Source: Polynucleobacter difficilis (GTDB lineage Bacteria > Pseudomonadota > Gammaproteobacteria > Burkholderiales > Burkholderiaceae). From it: a stretch of DNA of 64,000 nucleotides. The position numbers and the translations under genes were made by a program. Positions 8,005 to 17,351 of the stretch are shown here, piece by piece. The stretch's first letter is position 1. Each line of letters opens with the position of its first letter. The stretch is from assembly GCF_003065365.1 (NCBI RefSeq), contig NZ_CP023276.1:310001-374000 (forward strand), in the 5' to 3' direction. The notes below the pieces were generated by a model. The model made no database searches. It was not told the DNA's origin and saw nothing but the letters and a program-made list of their open reading frames with translations.

Positions 8005-8766
8005 TTACGCAGATTTGCGGTAGTGCGTTGGGTCAGCAACACCAGCCTGCGCAAAACCAGCTTGACGTAGTTTGCAGGATTCGCATTCGCCACAAGCATG
8101 GCCCAAAGCATCTGCTTGATAGCAGGACACAGTTTGGCCATAATCAATCCCGAGAGCGCTGCCTAAGTGAATGATTTCTGCCTTGCTCATAGCGATGATG
8201 GGGGCGTGTACCCGAAAGCGCGCTGCATCGTTGTGTGCTTCGACCCCTACTTTAGTGGCTAGGTTGGCCATGCGCTCAAAGGAGGCGACGTATTCGGGGC
8301 GGCAGTCAGGGTAACCCGAGTAATCCACGGCATTGGCGCCATAAAAAATATCAGAGCCCCCCAAAGCCTCTGCCCAGCCGAGTGCAAGTGAGAGCATGAT
8401 GGTGTTGCGGGCCGGAACATAGGTAATCGGAATATCGGAGTCGGGATTAGCGATGGCGTTCGACGTTGTTGGTACATCCAGATTGGAGTCGGTTAGCGCA
8501 GAGCCACCAAAACGCGTGAGTGCCAGATCAATCACCTCATGCCGCACTACGCCAATCGATTTGGCAATACGTTCTGCAGCAATGAGCTCTGAGGAGTGGC
8601 GTTGACCATAGCGAATGGAGAGCGCATAGGGTGCGTAACCCAATTGCTTAGCTAAAGCCAAAATCGTTGTTGAATCCAGTCCACCGGAAAACAAGATAAC
8701 TGCAGGTGCCCCAGAGATGCGGGGTGCAGATTGAGAAAAACGAGATAGCGAATTGATGCCAGTCAT
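8005..8766 (-). CDS. queC: 7-cyano-7-deazaguanine synthase
   Basis: 253 residues. ATP-dependent conversion of carboxy-deazaguanine to preQ0, the queuosine precursor. The PP-loop SGGLDSTTILALA lies at about residues 28-40 and the zinc-binding cysteines at the C-terminus in CGECESCKLRQAGF. About 20 N-terminal residues precede the usual start of the family. It lies 27 bases behind cpoB at the end of the Tol-Pal operon, a common arrangement in proteobacteria. Confidence 0.95.
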   Translation of the reverse strand: MTGINSLSRFSQSAPRISGAPAVILFSGGLDSTTILALAKQLGYAPYALSIRYGQRHSSELIAAERIAKSIGVVRHEVIDLALTRFGGSALTDSNLDVPTTSNAIANPDSDIPITYVPARNTIMLSLALGWAEALGGSDIFYGANAVDYSGYPDCRPEYVASFERMANLATKVGVEAHNDAARFRVHAPIIAMSKAEIIHLGSALGIDYGQTVSCYQADALGHACGECESCKLRQAGFAQAGVADPTHYRKSA

Positions 8767-8793
8767 ACTGCGCTTAAAAAATAACGGGGGTAT

Positions 8794-9510
8794 TTACTTG
8801 GTACGCGGCAGCATCTGACGAGCCTCTACTGCGACCTCAGTGTCGGGGTAGCTTGCAATCAGATCGCCATAGGTTTTGCGCGCGGCTGTTTTGTTGCCGC
8901 TCTCGAGTTGGCAATTACCCAATGTCAGCATTGCTGCTGGAATGCGGGGATGCTTTGGGTAGGCCTTGATGAGGTTCTGCAATTGGGTGATGGCGCCGGG
9001 GTACTCTTTGAGGGCGTATTTGGTATTGCCTAGCCAGTAAAGCGCTAAGGGCAAGTAAGGGCTGGCATTGTATTTACGAACGAAACCAGCAAAGCCAGCA
9101 TCCGCTTTTTTGAGTTGACCTGCCTGAAAGGCGGCTAACGCATCATCGTAAGCTGCTTTTTCACCTGGCTGAATTGTTCCTGTAACGCCTTCAATTTCAA
9201 GGGTACGGGGTTCAAATTTACTGAGGCGCGTGTCTAAATCTTGGTAGTTGGTTTTTTGACTTGCAATAAGCTCTTCACCCTGCCGTTGAAGGCCCTCAAT
9301 CTGACCGCGCAATTGGGCATTCTCTGACTTGAGGCGCTCAATTTGACCTTGCAGTTCTAACTGAGTACTCGCCAAGGTCTTGCGTAAATCCAAAATGGCT
9401 TTGCGCGCCTCATCATCTGAAAGAATCGCTAATGCAGGTGTGGGCAGAATAAAAAAAACAGCAAGGGCGCCAGTTGCTAGCGCCCTTGTGAAGTTGACAT
9501 TCCATGTCAT
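8794..9510 (-). CDS. cpoB: Tol-Pal system protein CpoB (YbgF)
   Basis: 238 residues: signal peptide (cut after about residue 28, PTPALA), a coiled-coil segment (about 45-95, ERLKSENAQLRGQIEGLQ) that trimerises the protein, and a C-terminal tetratricopeptide domain (YDDALAAFQAG, YPGAITQLQNLIKAYP, ARKTYGDLIASYPD). Periplasmic partner of TolA that couples peptidoglycan synthesis to outer membrane constriction. 15 bases behind pal. Confidence 0.93.
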   Translation of the reverse strand: MTWNVNFTRALATGALAVFFILPTPALAILSDDEARKAILDLRKTLASTQLELQGQIERLKSENAQLRGQIEGLQRQGEELIASQKTNYQDLDTRLSKFEPRTLEIEGVTGTIQPGEKAAYDDALAAFQAGQLKKADAGFAGFVRKYNASPYLPLALYWLGNTKYALKEYPGAITQLQNLIKAYPKHPRIPAAMLTLGNCQLESGNKTAARKTYGDLIASYPDTEVAVEARQMLPRTK

Positions 9511-9525
9511 TGTGGCAATTCCAAA

Positions 9526-10026
9526 TTACTTGGGAACGTAAACAATGTCAGCACGGCGATTTTCTGCGTACGCTGCGTCAGTAGTACCTTCTGCTTTGGG
9601 TTTTTCTTTACCAAAACTAACCGCTTCCATTTGTGCATCAGAGACGCCCATTAAAGCCAGCGACTTGCGTACCGCATCAGAACGGCGTTGGCCGAGTGCC
9701 AAGTTGTACTCGGTTGTACCGCGATCATCGGTATTGCCTTGAATAATGATTTTTTGGGCGGTATTTTGTTTTAGGAAGCTGGCATGAGCCGACAACATCT
9801 TTTGGTATCTGCCATCGACAGTGAACTCATCAAAACCAAAGTACACGCTACGCTCAAACAGGGGGCTTTTTGGATCGTTCCAGGGCTGCGAGCCAAATGC
9901 ACCGGCTCCGCCACTGCCATTAGCGCCATTAACATCATCCAACTTCACGCCCGAAGAACAAGCGGTTAAGAGGGCAACGAAGCCTAAGATCGCGAATCCA
10001 GCTGAACGCCGAGCTATAGAAATCAT
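9526..10026 (-). CDS. pal: Peptidoglycan-associated lipoprotein Pal
   Basis: 166 residues. Lipobox LLTAC places the lipidated Cys at about residue 23. The mature part carries an OmpA-like peptidoglycan-binding domain with QGNTDDRGTTEYNLALGQRR, the usual DAP-binding signature. Anchors the outer membrane to peptidoglycan and is released by TolB. Part of tolQRAB-pal-cpoB. Confidence 0.96.
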   Translation of the reverse strand: MISIARRSAGFAILGFVALLTACSSGVKLDDVNGANGSGGAGAFGSQPWNDPKSPLFERSVYFGFDEFTVDGRYQKMLSAHASFLKQNTAQKIIIQGNTDDRGTTEYNLALGQRRSDAVRKSLALMGVSDAQMEAVSFGKEKPKAEGTTDAAYAENRRADIVYVPK

Positions 10027-10120
10027 GGTTGTAGTCCTTTTCAGTATGGGTAGTAGGCATTTATCACAATGCCGCTATGACTCTATTATGCCTTCTCGTC
10101 CCCGAATTAGAAAGGGATCC

Positions 10121-11416
10121 CTAATCCATGAAGGGCCCCCAGGAGGGTTGTCTAACGTCAGACCCTGGAATGCTCAGCACTTGTTTTGATTGCCCATCGA
10201 CCGAGACTGCGGCTAGCACCCGCTTGCCACCGACCCGGGTGGAGTACAGGATGTAGCGGCCATTGGCAGCAAAGGAGGGGGATTCGTCATTGGCGGTATC
10301 GGTCAGGGCGCGGACCTCTCCGGTTGCTAAATTGAGGGTATGCACCCGAAAGCCACCACCCACGTTGGCGATGTACGCCATCAGTTTGCCGTCCGGCGAT
10401 ATCCGGGGTGAGGTTGCAAAAGACTGCTTAAAGGTCACCCGCTTAGCACCTTCTACCCGCTCACCTTCGGCGCTCATGCGGTAGATTTGTGGATTGCCGC
10501 CGCGGTCGCTGGTGAAATAAATCGAGCGACCATCGGGAGAGTACTGCGGCTCGGTATCAATCGTATTGCCTTGGGTGAGGCGACGTAAATTGCTGCCATC
10601 GGCATTCATGGAATAAATTTGCGTGTTGCCATCACGCGATAAAGCCAGCGCAACGCTCTCGCCATTGGGCGACCATGCTGGCGCACTGTTATTGCCTTTT
10701 TGATTAGAGAGCGAGACACGGCGACCGGTTGCCAGCTCATGCACATACACAACCGGTTTACGATCTTCAAAGGAAACGTACGCTACTTTTTTACCGTCCG
10801 GAGACCAGGATGGAGAAATAATCGGCTCGGCACTATTGAGGGCATTGCGAATATTCTGACCGTCGGCATCCGATATCACGAGGCGGTAGCGATTGCCATC
10901 TTTAATGACATAAGAGAGGCGGGTTGAGAAGATCCCGCGCTCGCCCAACAATTTAAAGATGATGTCATCGGAAATCTTATGTGCTGCTTGGCGCAGATTG
11001 TCGCTACTGGTTGTGATTAAAAGGCCATCTAAGCTCTGCTGCTTGCGAATATCAAACAGCTTGTAGCGGATTTCAAACTGGGTAGGACCCGCTTGTTTGA
11101 CCGAGCCCACAACCAAGGCATCAGCTCCACGTGCAGACCAGGCTTTGTAATTGGGCGTACCTTCATCGCTCTCGCTGGTATTGCCATTCTCGGTATTTTT
11201 AAAGTAGCCGCTGCGCGCTAAGTTTTGACGAATGATTTCCGTCACGCCGACAGGCAATTTTCCTTCGTCCTGAAAGCGCATTACTGCAATGGGGTAAAGC
11301 GATTGGCCGACGCCCGTGATTTCAATATTCATTTGTGCGGCAGCTGGACTAACTGCGCCTAGGGAGGCAAGCAGGATGAAAAGGGAGCGCAGGAGTCGCA
11401 ATAGGGATGTCCGCAT
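10121..11416 (-). CDS. tolB: Tol-Pal system beta-propeller protein TolB
   Basis: 431 residues: signal peptide (cut after AAAQ about residue 28), an N-terminal alpha/beta domain, then WD40-like propeller blades with repeated SPDGKKVAYVS, SPNGESVALALS, SPDGRSIYFTSDRGG and SPDGKLMAYI motifs. Periplasmic partner of Pal and TolA. Starts 4 bases after tolA ends. Confidence 0.96.
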   Translation of the reverse strand: MRTSLLRLLRSLFILLASLGAVSPAAAQMNIEITGVGQSLYPIAVMRFQDEGKLPVGVTEIIRQNLARSGYFKNTENGNTSESDEGTPNYKAWSARGADALVVGSVKQAGPTQFEIRYKLFDIRKQQSLDGLLITTSSDNLRQAAHKISDDIIFKLLGERGIFSTRLSYVIKDGNRYRLVISDADGQNIRNALNSAEPIISPSWSPDGKKVAYVSFEDRKPVVYVHELATGRRVSLSNQKGNNSAPAWSPNGESVALALSRDGNTQIYSMNADGSNLRRLTQGNTIDTEPQYSPDGRSIYFTSDRGGNPQIYRMSAEGERVEGAKRVTFKQSFATSPRISPDGKLMAYIANVGGGFRVHTLNLATGEVRALTDTANDESPSFAANGRYILYSTRVGGKRVLAAVSVDGQSKQVLSIPGSDVRQPSWGPFMD

Positions 11417-11420
11417 GGCA

Positions 11421-12275
11421 TTAATCCTTGGGTTTAAAAGTGAGTCTCATTTGACGCATAGGGATGATGCCATTGTCGTCTTTCGGAAATGTTTCTGCAC
11501 GATCTAGCGCTTGTAAAACCGCTTGGTCCCAGCTCGGAATGCCGCTGGACGTGATCACGCCGCGCTTTAGAATCGCCCCATCGGGTGCGAGATCCACCAA
11601 TACGACAACCGCCGGATTGCCCGTAATGGATTCGGGGTTAAATACAATGAGCGGCTTAATCTTGCGACGCACTTTATCGGCGTACGCCGGCGGCGCGTTG
11701 CCACCACCACCAACACTACTTCCGACTTGACCACCGCTGCCGCCCTCAGCGCCTGCGGCAGCGCGTAGCCTTGCTAATTGATCGGCACGGGCTTTTTCAG
11801 CGGCGGCATTGGCTTTCATTTCTGCCGGTGTTGGTGCTTTCGCTTGCTCTACTTTTTTGGGCTTCTCCGGCTCTTTTGGTTTTTCTGGGGGCGGAGTCAC
11901 CTTGGCTGGCTTCGGCACTTCTTTCACCACCTCTTTTTTTGGCGGTACTTTTTCGATTAGCTTCGGCACTTCTTTCACCACCTCTTTTTTTGGCGGTTCT
12001 TTTTCTACCGGTTTTTTCTTGATTGCAATATCGGCCGCTTCTTCTTTGACGGGGGCTGGCGGCGGCGTTTCAGTGCGCTCAACTACGGGCGTGGAATCCC
12101 ATAGCTCTACTTCTACTCCGCCTGGGGCGCTGGTACGCCAATTAATGCCAATCGTGAACATTGCAATGAGCAGCAAATGCGCCACTATTGAATAGGAGAA
12201 GGCGCGAGCCGTACTTTCCGTTTTGATTGGTTTTGCCCGTAAAAAAGGCGAAGGCCATTGTTGTGCGGTATTCAT
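11421..12275 (-). CDS. tolA: Tol-Pal system energy-transducing protein TolA
   Basis: 284 residues with one inner-membrane helix at about 29-46, a long Lys/Pro/Glu-rich periplasmic stalk (about 70-160) and a C-terminal TonB-like domain (VVLVDLAPDGAILKRGVI). The stalk contains two copies of PPKKEVVKEVPK encoded by a 38-base direct repeat, so its length may vary between strains. Transmits proton-motive force from TolQR to TolB/Pal. Confidence 0.93.
   Translation of the reverse strand: MNTAQQWPSPFLRAKPIKTESTARAFSYSIVAHLLLIAMFTIGINWRTSAPGGVEVELWDSTPVVERTETPPPAPVKEEAADIAIKKKPVEKEPPKKEVVKEVPKLIEKVPPKKEVVKEVPKPAKVTPPPEKPKEPEKPKKVEQAKAPTPAEMKANAAAEKARADQLARLRAAAGAEGGSGGQVGSSVGGGGNAPPAYADKVRRKIKPLIVFNPESITGNPAVVVLVDLAPDGAILKRGVITSSGIPSWDQAVLQALDRAETFPKDDNGIIPMRQMRLTFKPKD
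11909..11997. repeat. Direct repeat inside tolA
   Basis: Two identical 38-base copies (11909-11946 and 11960-11997) with a 51-base period, which is 17 codons and keeps frame. They encode the repeated GKP-like stalk segment of TolA. Slippage or recombination would change the stalk by whole repeats. Confidence 0.8.
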
Positions 12276-12310
12276 GGGGTCAGCATGAGCTGGGAGATGC
12301 GCCCATGAAA

Positions 12311-12739
12311 CTACTGGCTCTTAACAGCAAGACCAACCCGCTTGACGCCATTCTCTTTGAGTTTGGCCATGACGTCCATCACCACTTCGTACTTAACGGA
12401 TTTATCGGCCGCTAATACAACGGGTTGATCGGCAGATTTTTCTGCTTGGGTGCGTGCAAATGCGCCGAGCTCGAGGCGGCTGAGGGTTTGCGATGACTCA
12501 CCCTCACGTTTGACGGTAATATTTTCATTGGCATCCACCGATAAATAAATAGGAGGCAATGCCTGCGTCTTGGCGCCGCCAACGGTGGGTAGATTGACTA
12601 CGCCAGGATTAACGGATGCTGCAGTCGCCATAAAGATGATGAGCAAGACGAGCATCACATCGATGTACGGAACGACATTGATGTCCGACATCGCACGGCG
12701 GCGATTAGATCGAAAGGAGGATCGACTGGATTGGGCCAT
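12311..12739 (-). CDS. tolR: Tol-Pal system protein TolR (ExbD family)
   Basis: 142 residues. Basic cytoplasmic N-terminus, then the single helix INVVPYIDVMLVLLIIFM with the proton-accepting Asp at about residue 27, and a periplasmic domain ending GVKRVGLAVK. Forms the proton channel with TolQ. 35 bases upstream of tolA and 28 bases behind tolQ. Confidence 0.95.
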   Translation of the reverse strand: MAQSSRSSFRSNRRRAMSDINVVPYIDVMLVLLIIFMATAASVNPGVVNLPTVGGAKTQALPPIYLSVDANENITVKREGESSQTLSRLELGAFARTQAEKSADQPVVLAADKSVKYEVVMDVMAKLKENGVKRVGLAVKSQ

Positions 12740-12767
12740 TCGCTTAGCTATTTCTCAAGGCAATCAA

Positions 12768-13424
12768 TTAACGATGGGCAGCTTGGCGCTGCAGGATGTT
12801 AGTGAACTCTTCCATGAAGGTTTCAAAGCGAATCGCTAAACGATCGATTTCAGTGGCATTGCTGTTGTACGCCACGACTGCCGGAATCGCCGCAAATAAA
12901 CCAATGGCGGTAGCAACTAAGGCTTCAGCAATGCCAGGCGCAACTGCAGCTAAAGTGGCATTCTGTACGTTGGACAAACCCTTAAAGGCATGCATGATTC
13001 CCCAAACGGTGCCAAATAAGCCAATGTAAGGCGACACTGAGCCTACAGAGGCCAGGAAGGGTAAATTGGCCTCCAAAAGATCCATCTCGCGTTGGTAAGT
13101 GGCTTTCATGGCACGGCGCGCCGCATCAATTTCCCGTGCTTTAGAAAATTCCAGCATGCCACCCGCAAAAATACGTTCCATGACGGCTGAGCTACGGTTA
13201 TTACGCTGCGCAGCCTCTAGTAGGGTATTGAGGTCGCCACCAGACCAAAAGTCACGCTCAAAGCGTTCGGTATCGCGCTTTACACCCCGCAGAGTCGATC
13301 CTTTCTTAAAAATCACGGTCCAGGATGCAATCGACATCGTGATTAGGATCAGCATGACCAGCTGGACGATCAAACTGGCATTGAGAATAAGGGATAAAAA
13401 GGAGAGGTCTTCGGTCGGGTTCAT
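12768..13424 (-). CDS. tolQ: Tol-Pal system protein TolQ (MotA/TolQ/ExbB family)
   Basis: 218 residues with three membrane helices; the family signature is seen in VSPYIGLFGTVWGIMHAF and GIAEALVATAIGLFAAIPAVVAYN. Stator of the proton channel. First gene of the Tol operon, divergent from glyA across 63 bases, which must hold both promoters. Confidence 0.95.
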   Translation of the reverse strand: MNPTEDLSFLSLILNASLIVQLVMLILITMSIASWTVIFKKGSTLRGVKRDTERFERDFWSGGDLNTLLEAAQRNNRSSAVMERIFAGGMLEFSKAREIDAARRAMKATYQREMDLLEANLPFLASVGSVSPYIGLFGTVWGIMHAFKGLSNVQNATLAAVAPGIAEALVATAIGLFAAIPAVVAYNSNATEIDRLAIRFETFMEEFTNILQRQAAHR

Positions 13425-13487
13425 AGGTGTTTTGTATTATGTAGGTTGATTTTATCTAACCAATCCAACTTAATCAGGATTATCGCT

Positions 13488-14735
13488 ATGTTTGACCGCC
13501 AAAATACCCTTGCCAAGACCGATTCCGAACTCTGGGCCGCCATTGAGAATGAAAATCGCCGCCAAGAAGACCACATTGAGCTGATTGCTTCTGAGAATTA
13601 CACTTCGCCGGCCGTAATGCAGGCGCAAGGCTCCCAGCTGACCAATAAGTATGCTGAGGGCTATCCAGGCAAGCGCTATTACGGTGGTTGTGAGTTTGTG
13701 GACGTCGCCGAGCAACTGGCGATTGATCGCGTGAAGGCCTTATTTGGGGCCGAGGCAGCGAACGTCCAGCCCCATTGCGGCGCCTCCGCGAACCAAGCTG
13801 TTTTCTTGGCCTTCTTAAAGCCAGGCGATACCTTCATAGGAATGAGTTTGGCGGAAGGCGGTCACCTAACCCACGGCATGGCACTGAATCTCAGTGGTAA
13901 GTGGTTTAACCCGATCTCCTATGGCCTCGATCAAAACGAAGCGATTGATTATGAGCAAATGGAGCGTTTGGCACGCGAGCACAAGCCAAAGTTAATCATT
14001 GCCGGCGCATCGGCATATTCGCTCCACATCGACTTTGAGCGCTTTGCCAAAGTGGCAAAAGAAGTCGGCGCCATCTTCATGGTGGATATGGCCCACTACT
14101 CCGGCTTAATTGCTGCCGGTGTCTACCCCAATCCAGTGCCGCATGCCGACATCGTCACCTCAACCACCCACAAGAGTTTGCGTGGTCCCCGTGGCGGCAT
14201 CATTTTGATGAAAGCCGAGCATGAGAAAGCCATCAACTCTGCCGTCTTCCCAGGATTGCAGGGCGGCCCATTAATGCATGTAATTGCTGCCAAGGCTACT
14301 GCATTTAAAGAAGCCTTGGAGCCTGGCTTCAAGGACTACCAAAAACAAGTCATTGCCAATGCACAAGCCTTGGCCAATACCTTAATTGAGCGCGGCTTGC
14401 GCATTGTTTCGGGTCGCACTGAGTCGCACGTGATGTTAGTTGATTTGCGCAGCAAAAACATGACGGGCAAAGAAGCAGAAAAAGTATTGGGTGATGCGCA
14501 CATTACCTGCAATAAAAACGGCATACCCAATGACCCGCAAAAGCCGATGGTGACGAGCGGTATTCGTTTGGGCTCACCAGCAATGACGACCCGCGGCTTT
14601 AAAGAGGCGGAATCGATTCAGGTGGGTCACTTTATTGCCGACGTGCTGGATAACCCAAATGATGCAGCGAACATTGAGAAAGTCAAAGCCCAAGTACATG
14701 CTCTAACGAAGCGCTTCCCGGTTTACGGAGGCTAA
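13488..14735 (+). CDS. glyA: Serine hydroxymethyltransferase
   Basis: PLP enzyme that makes glycine and methylene-tetrahydrofolate from serine. I use the ATG at 13488 (415 residues, MFDRQNTLAKTDSELW); an earlier in-frame TTG adds a non-conserved 14 residues. HIELIASENYTSPAVMQAQGS and the lysine motif VTSTTHKSLRGPRGG are exact family signatures. Followed after 3 bases by nrdR, a common betaproteobacterial pair. Confidence 0.97.
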   Translation: MFDRQNTLAKTDSELWAAIENENRRQEDHIELIASENYTSPAVMQAQGSQLTNKYAEGYPGKRYYGGCEFVDVAEQLAIDRVKALFGAEAANVQPHCGASANQAVFLAFLKPGDTFIGMSLAEGGHLTHGMALNLSGKWFNPISYGLDQNEAIDYEQMERLAREHKPKLIIAGASAYSLHIDFERFAKVAKEVGAIFMVDMAHYSGLIAAGVYPNPVPHADIVTSTTHKSLRGPRGGIILMKAEHEKAINSAVFPGLQGGPLMHVIAAKATAFKEALEPGFKDYQKQVIANAQALANTLIERGLRIVSGRTESHVMLVDLRSKNMTGKEAEKVLGDAHITCNKNGIPNDPQKPMVTSGIRLGSPAMTTRGFKEAESIQVGHFIADVLDNPNDAANIEKVKAQVHALTKRFPVYGG

Positions 14736-14738
14736 CGC

Positions 14739-15185
14739 ATGCGCTGCCCTTTTTGTCATGGTGAAGACACCCAAGTGATGGATACCCGGGTGTCGGAGGA
14801 AGGAGATACCACGCGCCGCCGCCGCCGCTGTGCCAGCTGTGACAAACGCTTTACAACTTATGAACGCGCCGAGTTAACGTTTCCTGCGATCGTAAAAAAG
14901 AATGGCAGCCGGGTTGAGTACAGCCATGAAAAGCTTGCGAGTTCGCTTAAGCTAGCACTGCGTAAGCGTCCGGTATCGTCTGATTTAGTGGATGAAGCCA
15001 TTGCGAGTATTGAAGAAAAACTGGTGGCAACGGGCGAGAAAGAGATAGCCAGTGATCGCATCGGCGAATTGGTGATGCGTGAGCTCAAGCGCCTCGATAA
15101 AGTGGCTTACATTCGGTTTGCGTCGGTCTATCGCAGCTTTGCCGATATTGAATCGTTTGAGAGTGCGCTTAAAGAATTGAAGTAA
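14739..15185 (+). CDS. nrdR: Transcriptional repressor NrdR
   Basis: 148 residues. N-terminal zinc ribbon MRCPFCHGEDTQVMDTR and CASCDKRFTTYERAEL, then the ATP-cone domain (KKNGSRVEYSHEKLASSLKLA). Represses ribonucleotide reductase genes when dATP is high. Cotranscribed with glyA. Confidence 0.96.
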   Translation: MRCPFCHGEDTQVMDTRVSEEGDTTRRRRRCASCDKRFTTYERAELTFPAIVKKNGSRVEYSHEKLASSLKLALRKRPVSSDLVDEAIASIEEKLVATGEKEIASDRIGELVMRELKRLDKVAYIRFASVYRSFADIESFESALKELK

Positions 15186-15204
15186 GGAAAAGCTGAGAAA
15201 TGAA

Positions 15205-15459
15205 CTAACGCAGTACCCAATCACCCGATTTGCGAATTGCCGCATGCATGGAATCTGGAGCTAAATCAATATCACCAGGCCAACTGACGGCACCACCATT
15301 AATTCGGACTTGGTTGAAGAACTTAGGATTTTGAAGCGAAGTAAAAACGCCAGTCAGGTGAGTGGGTTCAAATACCACACGACCGCGGGTGCCATCGGCA
15401 AAGGCAACCTCTAATTGCAGAGGGCCGACAACCTTAACTTGGCTTACATCCCAATCCAT
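15205..15459 (-). CDS. DUF2442 family protein
   Basis: 84 residues beginning MDWDVSQVKVVGPLQLEVAFADG with FEPTHLTGVFTSLQNP and GGAVSWPGDIDLAPDSM, matching my memory of DUF2442. Such genes very often sit directly behind a DUF4160 gene, as here (7 bases apart), and the pair has been proposed as toxin-antitoxin-like. Function is not established. Confidence 0.75.
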   Translation of the reverse strand: MDWDVSQVKVVGPLQLEVAFADGTRGRVVFEPTHLTGVFTSLQNPKFFNQVRINGGAVSWPGDIDLAPDSMHAAIRKSGDWVLR

Positions 15460-15466
15460 AGCAATC

Positions 15467-15726
15467 TCACTTTAATGGCTCTATGCATTTTGGCTGCTGT
15501 TTAGACATGCATAGATTCCAATCTTCAAGTAACTCAACTTGATGGTTATGAGCCCAATCTAACACCAAATCGTGAGCCCGTCTAGGAAGGGTGCCGCTCA
15601 AAACGGACAGCGTTTTAATATCAATAGTTGCCTTGAATTCACCGTATTCGGCATGAGAATGAGGAGGCGCGTGATCATTGAAAAACATTCGAATGAGGAT
15701 GCCATAAAACTGCTGATTGTTGGCAT
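15467..15726 (-). pseudogene. DUF4160 family gene with a one-base frameshift near its start
   Basis: From the ATG at 15726 the frame reads MPTISSF and then shifts. Adding one T in the T run (complement of 15706-15709) would continue as YGILIR and join MFFNDHAPPHSHAEYGEFKA, which is the normal DUF4160 N-terminus. As sequenced, only the internal ATG at 15688 opens the remaining 73-residue frame. Either a single-base deletion has damaged the gene, or the base is missing from the sequence. Partner of the DUF2442 gene downstream. Confidence 0.65.
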
Positions 15727-15847
15727 ATAAACCTTTCTAAGAATCAACCCTCTATTTTAGAGAATGCACTTGTACGTGCAATAAGTTGGTTCAATAGAAC
15801 GGTTATTGTATACGGCACATATAAAACTTTTATAAATATTTTTATGT

Positions 15848-16510
15848 TTACTTCAATACCGCAAAGATCGAATTCGTAATGTCGTCCACAGTGCCTGTGC
15901 CACTGACCTTGCGATAAGCGGGCGCCTTCACCTTCGCAGAATCACCGCTAGCAGCCCAGCTGGAGTAGTACTCCACTAAGGGACGCGTTTGGTCGGTGTA
16001 GACCTGCAGGCGCTTGCGCACGGTTTCTTCTTTGTCGTCATCACGCTGAATTAATGGCTCACCCGTAACGTCGTCTTTGCCATCCACTTTGGGCGGATTA
16101 AATTTGATGTGGTAACTGCGGCCTGAGGCAGGATGCACGCGACGGCCACTCATGCGATCAATGATGGCATCAAAGGGCACATCGATTTCTAGTACAAAGT
16201 CGATTGGCACCGACGCATCTTTCATGGCCTGTGCTTGGGGAATGGTGCGCGGAAAGCCATCAAACAAATAGCCTTGGTTGCAGTCTGATTCTTTGAGACG
16301 GTCTTTGACTAAGCCAATAATGATGTCATCGGAAACGAGGCCGCCCGCATCCATAATCTTTTTTGCAGCAACGCCAAGGGGCGTGCCTGCTTTAACGGCA
16401 GCGCGCAACATATCTCCCGTGGAAATTTGCGGAATACCAAATTTCTCACAAATAAACTGAGCTTGTGTCCCTTTGCCGGCGCCTGGGGCGCCCAGTAGGA
16501 TTAACCGCAT
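15848..16510 (-). CDS. adk: Adenylate kinase
   Basis: 220 residues, long form with lid. P-loop GAPGAGKGTQAQF at residues 7-19, DGFPRTIPQAQAM, RMSGRRVHPASGRSYH at the lid, all canonical. Interconverts ATP + AMP and 2 ADP. The lid lacks the four-cysteine zinc site. Confidence 0.97.
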   Translation of the reverse strand: MRLILLGAPGAGKGTQAQFICEKFGIPQISTGDMLRAAVKAGTPLGVAAKKIMDAGGLVSDDIIIGLVKDRLKESDCNQGYLFDGFPRTIPQAQAMKDASVPIDFVLEIDVPFDAIIDRMSGRRVHPASGRSYHIKFNPPKVDGKDDVTGEPLIQRDDDKEETVRKRLQVYTDQTRPLVEYYSSWAASGDSAKVKAPAYRKVSGTGTVDDITNSIFAVLK

Positions 16511-16578
16511 TGTTGTTCTCCCCTCAATTCGTCATTGTCCCGTATTTTGCAAGCCTATTGACGGGAACTTTCCTAGGA

Positions 16579-17340
16579 TTATCCCCGAGAAGCAAAAGCC
16601 AGCCGTACGCGCTCCAAATCGGCCTCGGTATCGACTCCGGGCGGAGGCACATCCGCCGTAATGTGAACCTGAATGCGGTAGCCGTGCCATAGGGCGCGAA
16701 GCTGCTCGAGTGATTCTGCCTGCTCCGGCGGGGCCGGGTCGAGGCGTGCATAGGCACCCAAAAAACTCGCTCGGTAGGCGTAAATCCCCAAATGCCGCAG
16801 GTATGGGGGGTTCGATATTGCTGCATCGCGTGCAAAGGGAATGGCTGAGCGCGAAAAGTACATAGCCTCATGCTGGCGATTAAGCACTACCTTCACCACA
16901 TTGGGATTATTGATTTCTGCTAGATCATGTATTTGCGTCGCCACTGTGGCGATTGCGCATTGCGAGTGGCTTGCTAATGCCAATGCAACCTGATTAATGA
17001 GTTCAGGCGGAATTAACGGCTCATCGCCTTGAACATTCACAATCAAGGCATCAGCCGGTAACTTCAATAATTGCGCTACTTCAGCAATACGATCGGTGCC
17101 GGTCGGGTGAGTGGCTTGCGTTAAGAGACACTCGATCCGATGGGCATCGCATACCGCCTGAATTTCTCCGGAATCGGTTGCCACAATCACGCTCTGGGCG
17201 TCAGAGCGTTTTGCCTGCTCAGCAACACGGACCACCATGGGCTTACCTGCGATATCTGCTAGGGGTTTGCGGGGAAGGCGAGTGGATCCTAAGCGCGCTG
17301 GAATGACAACGCTAAATTCGGGGAGGGTGAGTGTGTTCAA
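16579..17340 (-). CDS. kdsB: 3-deoxy-manno-octulosonate cytidylyltransferase
   Basis: 253 residues. Nucleotidyltransferase motif VVIPARLGSTRLPRKPLADI at the start, VNVQGDEPLIPPELI and LRHLGIYAYRASFL further on. Activates Kdo as CMP-Kdo for lipopolysaccharide. Followed upstream in the same operon by a Trm112-like gene and lpxK. Confidence 0.97.
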   Translation of the reverse strand: MNTLTLPEFSVVIPARLGSTRLPRKPLADIAGKPMVVRVAEQAKRSDAQSVIVATDSGEIQAVCDAHRIECLLTQATHPTGTDRIAEVAQLLKLPADALIVNVQGDEPLIPPELINQVALALASHSQCAIATVATQIHDLAEINNPNVVKVVLNRQHEAMYFSRSAIPFARDAAISNPPYLRHLGIYAYRASFLGAYARLDPAPPEQAESLEQLRALWHGYRIQVHITADVPPPGVDTEADLERVRLAFASRG

Positions 17341-17351
17341 AATGGATTGAC

